64,000 nucleotides of DNA from Nitrosospira sp. Nsp14 (GCF_900113575.1 NZ_FOPV01000019.1:1-64000); one strand, 5' to 3'. Counted from the stretch's first letter, positions 9,244 to 20,040 are shown. The notes: generated from the sequence alone by a model not told the origin. Numbers and translations are program-made.

Positions 9244-9267
9244 AAATGCCTATCGACGGAGGCATTT
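9244..9267 (-). other. Hairpin in the fabH-fabD spacer
   Basis: An 8-bp perfect inverted repeat, AAATGCCT/AGGCATTT, with an 8-base loop lies in the 182-base gap between fabH and fabD. No T-tract follows on either strand, so it is more likely an mRNA stability or processing structure than a terminator. Confidence 0.35.
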
Positions 9268-9329
9268 GCAAGCTTTATAACAGCGAATGCCGGATCTAAT
9301 ACCCACTAGCGGTCTGGCGTGAGTGTTTC

Positions 9330-10289
9330 TTACCAAATCATCAAAACAGCTCCCCAGGTAAAACCGCCCCCTACGCCCTCGAGAAGTACGCGCTGCCCGG
9401 GTCTGATTCTTCCGTCCCGTACGGCGATATCAAGTGCGAGCGGAATCGAGGCAGCCGAAGTATTGCCCTGCTTCTCCAAAGTAGCGACCACCCTTTCCAT
9501 CGGTATGCCCAATTTTTTTGCCGTGGAAATGATAATGCGGATATTGGCCTGATGAGGAATCAGCCAATCAATATCGGTCACTTGTAGATTGTTTTCTGCA
9601 AGGGCTTCCTGCACTACCTCTTCAAGCACTTTTATCGCGAATTTGAAAACTGTATTTCCTTCCATCATAACGAAAGGCGTGCCCCGAATCTTACCCCCGC
9701 ATATACTCCCGGGTGCAGAAAGTATACTGCTGTGGCTGCCATCAGCATGCAAATGGCTGGAAATGATTCCGGGACTATCGCTTTGTGTCAGCACAACGGC
9801 TCCCGCGCCATCTCCGAACAGCACACAGGTGCTGCGGTCGCTCCAGTCAAGGATGCGCGAGTAGATTTCCGTGCCGACCACGAGGGCCGTACGAGATTTT
9901 CCTGCCCGTATAAACATATCGGCTGTGGCAAGCGCATAAATAAAACCGCTACAAACCGCTTGCACGTCAAATGCCGCGCAGCTTCCCGCACCCAGTTTAT
10001 CCTGCAGAATGCATGCGGTACTTGGAAAAATTACATCGGGTGTCGTGGTGGCCACGATGATCAGGTCGATTTCTTCGGCGCCGATTCCTGCCGCTTTTAT
10101 CGCCTCGCGGCTGGCTTTGAGCGCCAGATCGCTTGCCATTTCATCGTCTGCTGCGATGTGTCTCTGTGCAATTCCAGTACGAGTCCGAATCCACTCATCG
10201 CTCGTATCTACCATGCGCTCGAGATCCTGGTTGGTAAGGATCTTCTCCGGTAAATAGCTACCTGTCCCGATGACTCTTGAGTACCTCAT
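9330..10289 (-). CDS. fabH: 3-oxoacyl-[acyl-carrier-protein] synthase III
   Basis: The 319-residue condensing enzyme starts fatty acid synthesis by joining acetyl-CoA to malonyl-ACP. The triad is Cys113 in [13 protein letters not shown], His246 in [12 protein letters not shown] and Asn276 in [10 protein letters not shown]. The protein ends in [13 protein letters not shown], as FabH proteins do. The ATG overlaps the plsX stop by four bases, so translation of the two is coupled. Confidence 0.97.
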   Translation of the reverse strand: MRYSRVIGTGSYLPEKILTNQDLERMVDTSDEWIRTRTGIAQRHIAADDEMASDLALKASREAIKAAGIGAEEIDLIIVATTTPDVIFPSTACILQDKLGAGSCAAFDVQAVCSGFIYALATADMFIRAGKSRTALVVGTEIYSRILDWSDRSTCVLFGDGAGAVVLTQSDSPGIISSHLHADGSHSSILSAPGSICGGKIRGTPFVMMEGNTVFKFAIKVLEEVVQEALAENNLQVTDIDWLIPHQANIRIIISTAKKLGIPMERVVATLEKQGNTSAASIPLALDIAVRDGRIRPGQRVLLEGVGGGFTWGAVLMIW

Positions 10290-11347
10290 ATCGGACTCGC
10301 TGCGGACAACGATCCAGAAGTCGATGGTGGATTTTTCAGGTGATCCGGCAACTGCGCCACGCCTTCACTCATGCGGCCCAGCATCCCGCCGCGAACCTCT
10401 TCCACCGCTCGTGCGATGGCAAAACGAAATGCATGACTATCAGCCGAGCCGTGACTCTTAATGACGATGCCGCGGAGCCCCAGCAGGCTGGCGCCATTGT
10501 AACGGCGGTGATCCACGCGACGTTTGAATGCCTTGATGACCGGCAGTGCGACGAGCCCCGCGAATTTTGTCAGGAGGTTGCGTTTGAACTCCTCGCGGAG
10601 GTAGGTGGAAAGCATTTGCGCGACGCCCTCCGACGTCTTCAATGCCACATTACCCACAAACCCGTCACACACAACCACGTCCGTCGTTCCCTTATAAATA
10701 TCGTTACCTTCGATGTTGCCGTAAAAATTCAGGCCGCTGTCACGCAGCAGTTCCGCCGCCTGCTTCACCACTTCGTTGCCTTTGATCTCTTCCTCGCCTA
10801 TATTAAGCAAGCCGATACTGGGTCTGTCCTTGTTCTCGACGGTCGCAACCAACGTAGCGCCCATTACTCCGAATTGAAGCAAGTGCTCAGCGCTACAGTC
10901 GACATTAGCGCCAAGGTCGAGGACATAGGTATGCCCTCTCATCGTCGGCAGCACCACTGCCAGGGCAGGGCGGTCTATGCCCGGAAGGGTTTTCAGAACA
11001 AACCGCGAGGTCGCGATCAGTGCGCCGGTATTGCCTGCACTGACACATGCCTGTGCCACGCCGTTCTTGACCAGATCAAGCGCAACTCGCATCGACGAAT
11101 TCTTTTTGCCGCGTAACGCGAGCGCCGGCGACTCGTCCATGCCGACCACCTCGCTTGCGGGGTGAATTCTCAATCGGGGATTCTGCGCAGCCTTCAGGGC
11201 GCGCAATTCTGACTCGATAACATCGGGCAACCCTACCAGAACAATCTGGGTTCCGGGATTACGACGGAGATACTCGACGACTGCAGGAACCGTCACATGG
11301 GGGCCATGATCGCCGCCCATGCAATCTACGGCTACGGTAATGTCCAA
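10286..11347 (-). CDS. plsX: Phosphate acyltransferase PlsX
   Basis: The 353-residue protein begins with [21 protein letters not shown], the hallmark of PlsX. PlsX makes acyl-phosphate from acyl-ACP for the first step of phospholipid synthesis (PlsY pathway). The family motifs [17 protein letters not shown] and [12 protein letters not shown] are present. The start codon is a TTG at 11347, with a GAGGG motif upstream. It lies between rpmF and fabH, the usual order. Confidence 0.95.
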   Translation of the reverse strand: MDITVAVDCMGGDHGPHVTVPAVVEYLRRNPGTQIVLVGLPDVIESELRALKAAQNPRLRIHPASEVVGMDESPALALRGKKNSSMRVALDLVKNGVAQACVSAGNTGALIATSRFVLKTLPGIDRPALAVVLPTMRGHTYVLDLGANVDCSAEHLLQFGVMGATLVATVENKDRPSIGLLNIGEEEIKGNEVVKQAAELLRDSGLNFYGNIEGNDIYKGTTDVVVCDGFVGNVALKTSEGVAQMLSTYLREEFKRNLLTKFAGLVALPVIKAFKRRVDHRRYNGASLLGLRGIVIKSHGSADSHAFRFAIARAVEEVRGGMLGRMSEGVAQLPDHLKNPPSTSGSLSAASPI

Positions 11348-11403
11348 TTTTGAACGCCCTCAAGGCAGGGATAGCTTATCCTCAGAACGATGGGGCGAAA
11401 TAA

Positions 11404-11583
11404 TTAATCTTCTTTTGTTTTGACAACCTTCTTGCCACGGTAGTAACCGTTGGGGCTGACGTGATGGCGCAAATGTACTTCACCCGTACCGGTGTCTACC
11501 GTTAGCGGTGAACTGGTCAAAAAATCATGCGAGCGATGCATGCCCCGCTTGGACGGAGATTTTTTGTTTTGTTGGACTGCCAT
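11404..11583 (-). CDS. rpmF: 50S ribosomal protein L32
   Basis: A 59-residue basic protein starting [20 protein letters not shown], the invariant N-terminus of bacterial L32. It continues with a middle [19 protein letters not shown] region and a charged tail. The ATG at 11583 is preceded by AAGGAG. The usual Zn-binding Cys pairs are not present, so this is the Cys-less form common in proteobacteria. It is co-directional with yceD, 18 bases downstream of it, the conserved yceD-rpmF pair, and leads into plsX. Confidence 0.97.
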   Translation of the reverse strand: MAVQQNKKSPSKRGMHRSHDFLTSSPLTVDTGTGEVHLRHHVSPNGYYRGKKVVKTKED

Positions 11584-11601
11584 ACGAACTCCTTAAAAGA
11601 T

Positions 11602-12093
11602 TCAATGCAATTTTTTCAGTCCCGCCAATGCGGCGAGCGGCTTTTCGCGTGCTATACCCCTGCCTTCCAGGCCAGCGATCGAGCACTCGCCCTCGTTGTG
11701 GCGGGGGGAACTCGGCAGACTCAGAAGTATTTCGTCTTCGATCAGCATCAGAACATCCGTGTCGCGCGCTGCCAGAATGCATTCCACCGATTCATGGTCA
11801 TCAAGCCGCGCGAGCTCATGTTCATTTTTTGCCAGCCGCAGCACCGTGCTCAAATCGAGCTTGTGCTCGAGTTCGCCCAGACAGCGCTGACACCGAAGGG
11901 TTATTGCCCCTCGCACGGTGATTTGCAAGGCTGGCCTGGCATCTTTATCCAATGCGCCGGTAACCGCGTACTGCAACTCTCCGCTATTAGCGGCCAAGTA
12001 ATCATGCAGCCGCTCAAACTCGGAAAGTGCGATTTTACCATGATGCGCTCCCGCATGACGGGCAAAATCTAGAGCGTCTATGATGAGCGGCAT
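11602..12093 (-). CDS. yceD: YceD/DUF177 family protein
   Basis: The 163-residue protein has the DUF177 core ITLRCQRCLGELEHKL and the C-terminal region with DVLMLIEDEILLSLP, followed by CSIAG. DUF177 proteins are nearly always encoded directly upstream of rpmF and are linked to ribosomal RNA handling in some organisms. The exact role is not settled. It is the first gene of the minus-strand yceD-rpmF-plsX-fab run and is divergent from the maf gene. Confidence 0.9.
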   Translation of the reverse strand: MPLIIDALDFARHAGAHHGKIALSEFERLHDYLAANSGELQYAVTGALDKDARPALQITVRGAITLRCQRCLGELEHKLDLSTVLRLAKNEHELARLDDHESVECILAARDTDVLMLIEDEILLSLPSSPRHNEGECSIAGLEGRGIAREKPLAALAGLKKLH

Positions 12094-12318
12094 AAAGGTG
12101 AAACCTTATCCATCAAGGCTCGGCAGCTGCCTGCACAGCAACTGTCGAACTTTAATTTTCCTAACTTTTCAAAGTGATGACAAACGACCCGTTAATTTAT
12201 ATTTATGAGATACAATTGATGAACGGGTTCATTCGATATTAGAAATTTTCTTAGGCATGTATACGTGGAGCATAATATATTTTTTGCTCTCGAGTGTCAA
12301 AACCTCCAATAACAAGCC

Positions 12319-12915
12319 TTGAAAACACACCAGATCGCTCAGCAGCTTGTTTTGGGTTCCAGTTCGATTTATCGACGCGAACTGCTTCAACGCCTGCAGA
12401 TTCCGTTCGAAATCTGCAGTCCGGATGTAGAAGAAACGCCACTGGCGGGTGAGCGCCCCGATGACGCCGCCGTGCGTCTGGCGGTCGCGAAGAGCCGCGC
12501 AGTCGCTAATACTCATCCCGGCGCATTAATCATCGGCGCGGATCAAGTAGCGGTACTGGAAGGCATCCAGCTCGGCAAACCGCTGAACCGAGCGAACGCA
12601 ACCAGACAACTGCAGCTCGTTCGCGGAAAAGAACTCGTGTTTTACACCGCGTTGAGTTTGCTTAACAGCCGGACCAACGGCATTCAGACGCGACTTGTCC
12701 CGAGCCACGTGAAATTCCGTCAGTTGAACGACCGGCAGATTAATAATTATCTGGATAGAGAACAGCCGTACCACTGCGCCGGAAGCGCCAAAGCTGAAGG
12801 ATTAGGTATTGCGTTAATCGAGCGCATCGTAAGCGACGATCCCAGCGCACTGATCGGTCTACCGCTTGTTGCGCTTGTAGACATGCTGGCAAATGAGGGT
12901 ATTGAGGTAGTGTGA
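12319..12915 (+). CDS. yceF: Maf family nucleotide pyrophosphatase, YceF type
   Basis: The 198-residue protein has the Maf N-terminus [17 protein letters not shown] and the catalytic region [12 protein letters not shown]. It also has the loop [13 protein letters not shown] and [29 protein letters not shown]. Maf proteins hydrolyse non-canonical or modified nucleoside triphosphates; the YceF type acts on 7-methyl-GTP in E. coli. The YceF assignment rests mainly on its position divergent from yceD-rpmF, as in E. coli. The start is a TTG at 12319. No ATG or GTG occurs before the conserved core, and the ribosome binding site is weak. Confidence 0.88.
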   Translation: MKTHQIAQQLVLGSSSIYRRELLQRLQIPFEICSPDVEETPLAGERPDDAAVRLAVAKSRAVANTHPGALIIGADQVAVLEGIQLGKPLNRANATRQLQLVRGKELVFYTALSLLNSRTNGIQTRLVPSHVKFRQLNDRQINNYLDREQPYHCAGSAKAEGLGIALIERIVSDDPSALIGLPLVALVDMLANEGIEVV

Positions 12916-13619
12916 ACCCCGGAACACTTTATCTCATCCCTGCCCCGCTTGGTCTGGGTGATATCGCGTGGACAATTCCCTCCGCCGTCCGGCAATGCAT
13001 CGCAGGGCTGAGCCATTTTATTGTCGAGCATCCGAAAACCGCCCGGCAATTTTTGAAACAAGTTGGTTGTGCCTTGCCTATACAACAAATCAGTATGGAG
13101 GTTTTGGATGAGCATACTCGCCCGGCAGAGTTTGAAAAGCTGCTTGCACCGGTACTCTCAGGACACGACACTGGAGTGTTGTCGGAAGCCGGCTGTCCCG
13201 CGATAGCGGACCCCGGGACAGGGCTAGTGCGCCTTGCTCATCAAAAAAATATTCGTGTGGTACCGTTGGTAGGGCCGTCTTCCATATTGCTGGCACTGAT
13301 GGCCTCGGGATTGACTGGTCAACAGTTCGTATTTCACGGCTACCTGCCCGTGGAACCTGACCGGCGTACGAAAAAGCTGGTTCAACTGGAAAAGGAATCG
13401 ATCGCGCGCGATCAGACGCAGATATTCATTGAAACGCCATACCGCAACCAGAAATTGCTGGAGTCCATCGTACTCGCCTGTCTGGGGGGCACTCTACTCT
13501 GCATCGCGTCCAATCTTACCCTGGCGGAAGAATTCATTTCAACGAGAACAATTAAAGAATGGAAACATGCATTGCCCAATCTCAGCAATCAGCCCACCGT
13601 TTTTTTACTACATGGCTAA
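12912..13619 (+). CDS. SAM-dependent tetrapyrrole-methylase family protein, RsmI-like
   Basis: The 235-residue protein belongs to the methylase family that includes RsmI, which 2'-O-methylates C1402 of 16S rRNA. Family signatures are LYLIPAPLG near the start, [40 protein letters not shown] and [13 protein letters not shown]. It is shorter than E. coli RsmI (286 residues) and lacks its C-terminal part. It is probably the RsmI paralogue often found next to maf in betaproteobacteria, so I give no symbol. The GTG start overlaps the yceF stop by four bases, showing translational coupling. Confidence 0.85.
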   Translation: MNPGTLYLIPAPLGLGDIAWTIPSAVRQCIAGLSHFIVEHPKTARQFLKQVGCALPIQQISMEVLDEHTRPAEFEKLLAPVLSGHDTGVLSEAGCPAIADPGTGLVRLAHQKNIRVVPLVGPSSILLALMASGLTGQQFVFHGYLPVEPDRRTKKLVQLEKESIARDQTQIFIETPYRNQKLLESIVLACLGGTLLCIASNLTLAEEFISTRTIKEWKHALPNLSNQPTVFLLHG

Positions 13620-13806
13620 TGCTGACACTCCCAGATGATCCTCGGGCGCGGTTTAGAACATTAACGTTCAGCCTGCGCATGAAAAGCGGGAACGTCTCGG
13701 CACAGCTAGTTACCACGCACCGGGATTGGTCCAAACCATTCTTCATGTGCATGAACTCCATCGGCCCCAGCTACGCCCGCATCTCTACCTGGTGAAAAAC
13801 TCACGC

Positions 13807-14757
13807 CTATCGTACTCCCCATCCCAAGCCCGCGCTAATCAATGTTTCCGCGGTCACGGCACCGAAACGGCGCGCGAAGCGCTCAGCGAATCCTTCCCGG
13901 GTCGTGTAGTCGACGATGTGCTCAGCCTTGATGATTTCCCGCGCAACATACTCCGCGCTACCCATCGCGTCAGCAAGCCCGAGTTCGATACTTTTCTGAC
14001 CTGTCCAGACCATGCCGGTGAACATGTCTGGCGTTTCTTTCAATCGCTTGCCTCTTCCTTGCTGCACAACCTGAATGAACTGGCCATGAATATCGCTCAG
14101 CATTTCCCGGGCATATTTCTCCTGTTGCGTATTGAGCGGTGAAAAAGGATCGAGGAAGGCCTTGTTCTCCCCCGCCGTGATCAATCGCCGCTCGACACCA
14201 AGCTTCTCCATTGCTCCCGTAAAACCGAATCCGTTCATCAGCACGCCGATAGAACCGACCACACTGGCCTTGTCCACGTAAATCTTGTCGGCAGCGGATG
14301 CAACGTAATAGCCCCCTGAGGCGCATACATCCTCGATGACGGCATAAAGCGGAATTTGCGGATACTCGGCACGAAGACGGCGGATCTCATCATTGATGTA
14401 GCCGGCCTGCACCGGACTGCCGCCGGGGCTATTGATGCGCAGAATGACGCCCTGGGTCTTCGCATCTTTGAACGCCTCCTGCAACCCAGCATTAACGTTA
14501 TCCGCGCTGCTCACGCTATCGGGGGAAATCACGCCGCGCAACTCGACCAAGGCAGTATGCTTGCGAACCCTCGACATTTCATCCCCGGTAAACAAGTCCG
14601 TGGCAAGAAACAAAAGAATAAACAAATAGATGAAAGTGAGAGATTTGAAAAATATACCCCACTGACGGGCTCGGCGATGCTCATGCAACGACGCGAGCGC
14701 CAGCTTTTCAAGTACCTCCTTCTCCCATCCGTCAGTCCGGTTTTCCGAATCAGCCAT
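13807..14757 (-). CDS. sppA: Signal peptide peptidase, S49 family, 36-kDa type
   Basis: The 316-residue inner-membrane serine protease has one transmembrane segment (about 38-55) and an S49 domain. The catalytic Ser147 is in DVCASGGYYVASAADKIYVD, and the general-base Lys199 is in AGENKAFLDPFSPL. The spacing matches the Bacillus SppA dyad. The oxyanion stretch RINSPGGSPVQAG is at 108-119. It degrades leftover signal peptides in the membrane. It stands alone between convergent and divergent neighbours. The HAD phosphatase and Rieske genes that often sit between rluC and sppA in betaproteobacteria are not here. Confidence 0.93.
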   Translation of the reverse strand: MADSENRTDGWEKEVLEKLALASLHEHRRARQWGIFFKSLTFIYLFILLFLATDLFTGDEMSRVRKHTALVELRGVISPDSVSSADNVNAGLQEAFKDAKTQGVILRINSPGGSPVQAGYINDEIRRLRAEYPQIPLYAVIEDVCASGGYYVASAADKIYVDKASVVGSIGVLMNGFGFTGAMEKLGVERRLITAGENKAFLDPFSPLNTQQEKYAREMLSDIHGQFIQVVQQGRGKRLKETPDMFTGMVWTGQKSIELGLADAMGSAEYVAREIIKAEHIVDYTTREGFAERFARRFGAVTAETLISAGLGWGVR

Positions 14758-14967
14758 GAGTATTCAATCCTTCAAGTAAAATAAGGCATCAGACTTTACT
14801 GCTAAACCCAGCCTTGCCGGAATAAGGCGTCATGCCCTTCGTTTTCATTTTCTCACATCAATTAATACTGCATTGATGAGTTCAGCTGGAACGACTGAAC
14901 AGGGGATCCAAAGATCAACATCAATATCTTCCAGCCAGTCAGTCGGTTTACTGGATAGCGATGTTGG

Positions 14968-15972
14968 TCAATTTGAATTCAGCCCAAGCAGGAATTGCTG
15001 CAGCTCATCCGCTAACGGCGCTTCCAGATGGAGCCTCTTGCCTGTTAAAGGATGGATCAGTTCAACCGTGAGAGCATGCAAAAACATACGCGCAAGACAG
15101 GGTTCTAAACCTCTTCTGGCAAGCTCTTTGTTTAGGGCAAAATCCCCGTACTTGTCGTCCCCCGCAATAGGAAACCCAAGGTGGGCAAGATGTACGCGAA
15201 TTTGATGGGTACGGCCAGTTTTTAGTTCCGCCTCCAGCAGGCTGAAGTTTTGCCAAGACTTCTTCAGGGTGAAAACAGTGTGAGCCCGCATCCCGTCTTC
15301 GCCCGCACCCTCTATCACTGCCACCCGTCTCTCACCTGTGGGGGTGAGATACTTGGTGAGAGCCAATGTGACATTCTGTTTCGGATTGCGCCATTTCCCC
15401 TTCACCAGCGCCAGGTATCGTTTTACCATTGTTCCCGCCCGTAGCTGCCGGTGCAACTCAACCAGCGCGGCGCGGCTCTTCGCCAGCAGCAAGACACCGG
15501 AGGTTTCCCTGTCAAGGCGATGGACGAGCTCCAGAAACTTCCATTCCGGATGTTGGGCACGCAATTGTTCAATGACCCCAAAACTCACGCCGCTACCACC
15601 GTGGACCGCCACCCCCGGCGGTTTGTCGACGACGACAAGCGCTTCATCCTCAAATAGAACATTGAAGCGGATAAACCCACTTGCGGGGAGCTTCTTCCTC
15701 AGCGAAACACTGCTTTCCACCATTCTAATCGGGGGAATTCTTACGGCATCGCCCGATTGCAGATGGTACTGGGGGCCAATGCGCTTACTGTTGAGCCGCA
15801 CCTGCCCGCTGCGCAAGAGCTGGTAGATATGACTTTTGGGCACATTTTTCAGGCGTTTGATCAAAAAATTGTCAATACGCTGACCCTGGCTGTCCTCACC
15901 TATGATTTCCGTGACCGCAGCACTCAGTGGAATTTTTTTGCCTAAATCCTTAATTCTACTTATACTTACCAA
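14968..15972 (-). CDS. rluC: 23S rRNA pseudouridine synthase RluC-like
   Basis: The 334-residue protein has an N-terminal S4 RNA-binding domain (about 32-82) and an RluA-type catalytic domain. The catalytic Asp154 is in VHRLDRETSGVLLLAKS. KTGRTHQIRVHLAHLGFPIAGDDKYG completes the family pattern. RluC modifies uridines 955, 2504 and 2580 in E. coli 23S rRNA. The divergent position next to rne is the same as in E. coli, which supports RluC over RluD. The start is a TTG at 15972 with no strong ribosome binding site. Confidence 0.92.
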   Translation of the reverse strand: MVSISRIKDLGKKIPLSAAVTEIIGEDSQGQRIDNFLIKRLKNVPKSHIYQLLRSGQVRLNSKRIGPQYHLQSGDAVRIPPIRMVESSVSLRKKLPASGFIRFNVLFEDEALVVVDKPPGVAVHGGSGVSFGVIEQLRAQHPEWKFLELVHRLDRETSGVLLLAKSRAALVELHRQLRAGTMVKRYLALVKGKWRNPKQNVTLALTKYLTPTGERRVAVIEGAGEDGMRAHTVFTLKKSWQNFSLLEAELKTGRTHQIRVHLAHLGFPIAGDDKYGDFALNKELARRGLEPCLARMFLHALTVELIHPLTGKRLHLEAPLADELQQFLLGLNSN

Positions 15973-16152
15973 ATCGGAGTTCCAGCCTATCCTTTATCCG
16001 GTGCGCAAAATGGCGCTGTTGATGGGATTTTGTCCCAGATGGACAAGAGCCGACTCCGAAAATCTGGTTAAAGTCGCTCACCAATAAAGTAGCGATAGTA
16101 ATGGATTTACGCGCTCAAAGCACACGTCGATTTCAGTTTTCAGTTTCGTAGC

Positions 16153-16343
16153 GCCCGCTCGCGGGCTGCCATAGTCGAAGCCTGATTGAAACTAATTCCG
16201 GGTCCTGCTTCAGAAGGCAGGGCCCCAGTGACACGCCAGAGAAATAGTCATCGTTATTTTTTATACGCAGCCCGACACCATGATCAAGTTGCCTGACTAA
16301 ATGTTCTCTTATACGCGCAAGGACATATTCTCCCTTGCGCGTA
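16153..16343 (+). promoter_or_regulatory. Structured 5' leader of rne
   Basis: The 405-base gap before rne holds three clean hairpins: GCCCGC-TC-GCGGGC at 16153-16166; a 7-bp stem around a CAGA loop at 16204-16221; and a perfect 11-bp stem TACGCGCAAGG/CCTTGCGCGTA with a 10-base loop at 16312-16343, ending 34 bases before the start codon. E. coli rne has a long structured leader that RNase E itself binds to limit its own synthesis. I infer a similar role here, but the sequence is not recognisably the E. coli element. Confidence 0.5.
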
Positions 16344-16377
16344 GGCTGTCTGCCCGTGACCAGAGCGCGGGAGGCAT

Positions 16378-19215
16378 ATGATGAAACGCATGCTATTTAA
16401 CGCGACACAGCCGGAAGAGCTGCGTGTCGCAATTGTCGATGGCCAAAAGCTGATCGATCTTGACATTGAGTCTGCTGGCAAGGAACAACGCAAGAGTAAC
16501 ATATACAAAGGGGTCATCACCCGCCTGGAGCCCAGCCTCGAGGCTGCTTTTGTGGAATACGGCGGCGAACGGCACGGATTTCTTCCATTCAAGGAAATAT
16601 CCCGATCGTATTTCAAGGAGACCGCCGACCCGGCTCGAACGCGCATTCAGGACGCGCTGCACGAGGGCCAGGAACTCATTGTCCAGGTGGACAAGGATGA
16701 GCGCGGTACTAAGGGGGCTGCTCTTACAACCTATATCTCCCTAGCGGGACGTTATCTCGTCCTGATGCCCAACAATCCTCGCGGCGGAGGGGTGTCACGG
16801 CGAATCGAGGGGGAAGATCGCGCGGAATTGCGCGATGTGATGTCAAAATTAAGCATTCCTTCAGGCATGAGCATTATCGCGCGGACTGCTGGCATAGGCC
16901 GTAGCGAGGAAGAGTTGCAGTGGGATCTGAATTATTTGCTCCAGCTTTGGCGCGCCATTGAGGACGCTTCCAAAAGCCAAAGCGGCGCTTTCCTGATATA
17001 CCAGGAAAGCAGCCTAGTAATACGCGCCATCCGTGACTACTTTCACCAGGAGATCGGGGAGATCCTGATTGATACTGAAAGTATTTATGAACAGGCGTGC
17101 CAGTTCATGAGTCACGTCATGCCCGCTAACGTGGGCCGCGTCAAGCTCTATCGGGACGATGTTCCGCTATTCTCCCGCTTCCAGATTGAGCACCAGATCG
17201 AGACTGCTTATTCGCGGCAAGTCACGCTGCCGTCCGGCGGCGCCATCATTATTGACCATACCGAGGCGCTGGTGTCGGTTGATGTGAATTCGGCACGAGC
17301 CACGCGCGGTTCCGATATTGAGCAAACCGCACTCCATACCAATCTTGAAGCTGCCGATGAAATCGCGCGGCAATTGCGCCTTCGCGATTTGGGTGGACTG
17401 GTCGTCATTGACTTCATCGACATGGAAATAGCCCGCAACCAGCGCGAGGTGGAGAACCGGTTGCATGAAGCTTTGCGCTACGATCGCGCCCGAGTTCAAA
17501 TGGGCAAGATTTCGCGCTTCGGCCTACTTGAACTGTCGCGTCAGCGCTTGCGTCCTTCGCTGGGCGAAGGCAGCTATATCACGTGCCCCCGTTGCCACGG
17601 GACGGGACATATTCGCGGCACTGATTCTTCCGCATTGCATATTCTCAGGATTATCGAGGAAGAAGCGATGAAAGAGAACACCGCCGTGCTCCACGCCCAG
17701 GTACCAGTAGGCGTGGCTACCTACCTGCTTAATGAGAAACGTTCGGAAATCCATGCAATTGAAGCGAGGCTAAAAGTAAATGTAGTGCTAATCCCGAACG
17801 TGCATTTGGAAACGCCGAACTACAGCATTACCCGATTACGTCATGACGATGTAAAGCTCAGCGAAGTTCAGACCAGTTATCAAATGGTAGAAAAACCGGC
17901 TCAGGAAGTTGCATTGCCCTCGATTGCGCCGGAAGCCAAGCCAGTCCGCCAGCAGGCCGCGGTACGGGGGATCACACCATCGCAACCCGCGCCGATAAGA
18001 GCGCCGAAGCCGCAATATGAGCCCGGGCAACCTTCCTTTCTCGATAAAATATTTGGCTGGTTCAAGCAGATGGGCGGGACGGAAAGCCACGCCCGGCCGA
18101 CCCCCCCCGCTACACCCGCGCAACGGCCGGAGCGGGGACGTATCCGGCGAGAACGTGGACGCGAGGAAAACGAGAAGTCGCCGCGAATTCCCCATCGGGT
18201 AAGCGACCACCGCGGGGAACGAAGCAGCGAACCTGCGGATGCGTTAAGTGCGGCTCATGAAGCTGCACCTCAGCGTGAGCGCACTGAAGGAAAACTCCAG
18301 GGCGAACGATTCCCGCAAAAAAAACATCCCCGGCCGCCCCGAGAAGAGAGAACTCGTTCAGACGTCAAATTGCCGGCAGAGGAACAGCCCGCCCCTCAGG
18401 AGGGGTTACAGGGCCCGCAGCAAAGCGAAGAAGGGGGGCGGCGCCGTCGCCGCGGGGGAAGACAGCGCGAGCGGGGGGAACGTGTAGACCGCAGCACGCG
18501 CGAAGGCAAACCCGCAACTGCGAGAGATGCTCATCCCGAGAAAGCAGCAACCGGGGTATTGGATGACGGAAACCCGGTCCCGGCAATTATTTCTGCACAA
18601 GCACCGGAGGTTTCGGAAGCAGCTCTGACCCTCCCCGCAGCGCAAGAGGGAATGATAATTTCGGATTCAGAAATCAGACCCGATGCTGAATCTTTATCTG
18701 CAGAGATAGGTGCCGCTGTAAGTGCGCCCGTGCCAGCTGACTTGATACAGGCAGAGTCGCTTTTAGCCGGGCAGGAAGCCGGGTCAGCCGCCGAGGAACC
18801 CAGCCAAGAGCCCATACAGGAGCGCGTTGCCGCTATTCCTACCCCTGCCCCTGTCCCTGGCTCAGGAATACTGCTTGAGTCAGTTGGGATTGAAAAAGCC
18901 GAAAAACCTGAAGCAGCCGAAGAGGCCAAAGCGGCCGAAACACAACCGGTAAAATCCACACCTCATGTCGATGAACTCCTCGGCGCGGCTCAAGAACAAG
19001 AAGCCCAACCTCACGGGCCATCTCAAGTGATACAACCGCTGGACCTGGTTGCAAGCGGACTCATTATGGTTGAGACCATTCCCGAAAAAATAAAGTCCGC
19101 CGAACCGGATCTAGCTGAGGAGCAGTTACCACTGCAACGTCGCCGAAAAAGAACTCCGCCGCCACCTGCCATGGAGAAAGAGGAGCCGTTAGTACAGGTC
19201 GAAACACACAAGTAA
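16378..19215 (+). CDS. rne: Ribonuclease E
   Basis: The 945-residue endoribonuclease starts the decay of most mRNAs and matures rRNA and tRNA. The first 45 residues and an S1 domain (about 41-125) lead into the catalytic half. Mg-binding Asp302 and Asp345 lie in [13 protein letters not shown] and [10 protein letters not shown], and the zinc-link Cys pair lies in [13 protein letters not shown] (402-414). The C-terminal half (from about 520) is low-complexity and rich in Arg, Glu, Pro and Ala, with [15 protein letters not shown]-type basic patches. This is typical of the disordered scaffold that binds RNA and degradosome partners. The ATG at 16378 or the next codon fits the GGAGG just upstream. 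Confidence 0.96.
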   Translation: MMKRMLFNATQPEELRVAIVDGQKLIDLDIESAGKEQRKSNIYKGVITRLEPSLEAAFVEYGGERHGFLPFKEISRSYFKETADPARTRIQDALHEGQELIVQVDKDERGTKGAALTTYISLAGRYLVLMPNNPRGGGVSRRIEGEDRAELRDVMSKLSIPSGMSIIARTAGIGRSEEELQWDLNYLLQLWRAIEDASKSQSGAFLIYQESSLVIRAIRDYFHQEIGEILIDTESIYEQACQFMSHVMPANVGRVKLYRDDVPLFSRFQIEHQIETAYSRQVTLPSGGAIIIDHTEALVSVDVNSARATRGSDIEQTALHTNLEAADEIARQLRLRDLGGLVVIDFIDMEIARNQREVENRLHEALRYDRARVQMGKISRFGLLELSRQRLRPSLGEGSYITCPRCHGTGHIRGTDSSALHILRIIEEEAMKENTAVLHAQVPVGVATYLLNEKRSEIHAIEARLKVNVVLIPNVHLETPNYSITRLRHDDVKLSEVQTSYQMVEKPAQEVALPSIAPEAKPVRQQAAVRGITPSQPAPIRAPKPQYEPGQPSFLDKIFGWFKQMGGTESHARPTPPATPAQRPERGRIRRERGREENEKSPRIPHRVSDHRGERSSEPADALSAAHEAAPQRERTEGKLQGERFPQKKHPRPPREERTRSDVKLPAEEQPAPQEGLQGPQQSEEGGRRRRRGGRQRERGERVDRSTREGKPATARDAHPEKAATGVLDDGNPVPAIISAQAPEVSEAALTLPAAQEGMIISDSEIRPDAESLSAEIGAAVSAPVPADLIQAESLLAGQEAGSAAEEPSQEPIQERVAAIPTPAPVPGSGILLESVGIEKAEKPEAAEEAKAAETQPVKSTPHVDELLGAAQEQEAQPHGPSQVIQPLDLVASGLIMVETIPEKIKSAEPDLAEEQLPLQRRRKRTPPPPAMEKEEPLVQVETHK

Positions 19216-19241
19216 GGATTGCTTCTCCAGCCTCTCCTCTG

Positions 19242-19272
19242 AACGAGCGGGAATGAACTCCCGCTCGTTTTC
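19242..19272 (+). terminator. Rho-independent terminator of rne
   Basis: A perfect 11-bp stem AACGAGCGGGA/TCCCGCTCGTT with a 6-base loop is followed by TTTTC, 26 bases after the rne stop. Confidence 0.9.
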
Positions 19273-19344
19273 AGGATTCCGGCAGCACGCGGAGGCGGAG
19301 AGTTTTCGAACGCATCTACTGGAGCGCAGAAACCGCGACAGTAC

Positions 19345-19878
19345 TTAACGGTAGGTACCGGCCTGTCCTGGGACGCCTTCCAGCTGCTGACGAATACGGC
19401 CGAGTAATCCGCGCCCGGCGTCTTCCACCATATTCAGAACGTGTTCAAATCCCTGATTGCCCCCGAAATAAGGATCAGGCACCTCCTCCACCCCGTGGGA
19501 AAATTTATCGCTATACTGCATCAGCAACGCGAGCTTATGGCTGTGCTCGGCGGGACATTCACGCTTGAGCACAGCAAGATTGGCCCTGTCCATCGCAAGA
19601 ATATAATGAAAAAGATCAAAATCCTTTTCATTTACCTGGCGTGCCCGCAGGCTGTTAGTCTCATATCCGCGGCGTACTGCCGCTTTCTGTGCCCTTTCGT
19701 CCGGCGGCGCGCCAATATGGTAATCATGCGTCCCTGCCGAGTCGATGTGGATAATTTTGTTCAAGCCGGCAGCCTTGACCTGTTCCCTGAATACCGCCTC
19801 GGCCGTGGGTGAACGACAGATGTTGCCCATGCAAACAAATAGGACATTGACTCTCTTGATTTCTCCGAAGCTCATCAT
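19345..19878 (-). CDS. Low-molecular-weight protein tyrosine phosphatase
   Basis: The 177-residue protein has the CX5R phosphate loop at Cys16-Arg22 (VCMGNICRSPTAEAVF) and the general-acid Asp135 in VPDPYFGG. Both are diagnostic of LMW-PTPs. The enzyme removes phosphate from tyrosine residues and in bacteria is often tied to exopolysaccharide control. No tyrosine kinase gene is nearby; a phosphomannomutase/phosphoglucomutase gene lies directly upstream on the same strand, which hints weakly at polysaccharide metabolism. The first two codons are both ATG, so the start is uncertain by one residue. Confidence 0.93.
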   Translation of the reverse strand: MMSFGEIKRVNVLFVCMGNICRSPTAEAVFREQVKAAGLNKIIHIDSAGTHDYHIGAPPDERAQKAAVRRGYETNSLRARQVNEKDFDLFHYILAMDRANLAVLKRECPAEHSHKLALLMQYSDKFSHGVEEVPDPYFGGNQGFEHVLNMVEDAGRGLLGRIRQQLEGVPGQAGTYR

Positions 19879-20040
19879 AACAATTCAATAATTTGGTTAC
19901 GCATTCCATACGCCCAACGGCGCCGGAACTTTTCAAATCCCACGGGTCCGGAAGGTTCGCACATGGTTTGGAGCGACAGTTGGGGTAATGAACGGCAAGT
20001 ACTGAACAACTGTGACCGCGGCTTCCTTCATCCAGGCACG

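Noticed and set aside
10277-11116. A 279-codon frame antisense to plsX
   Set aside because: Fully inside plsX, with no recognisable motif or ribosome binding site.
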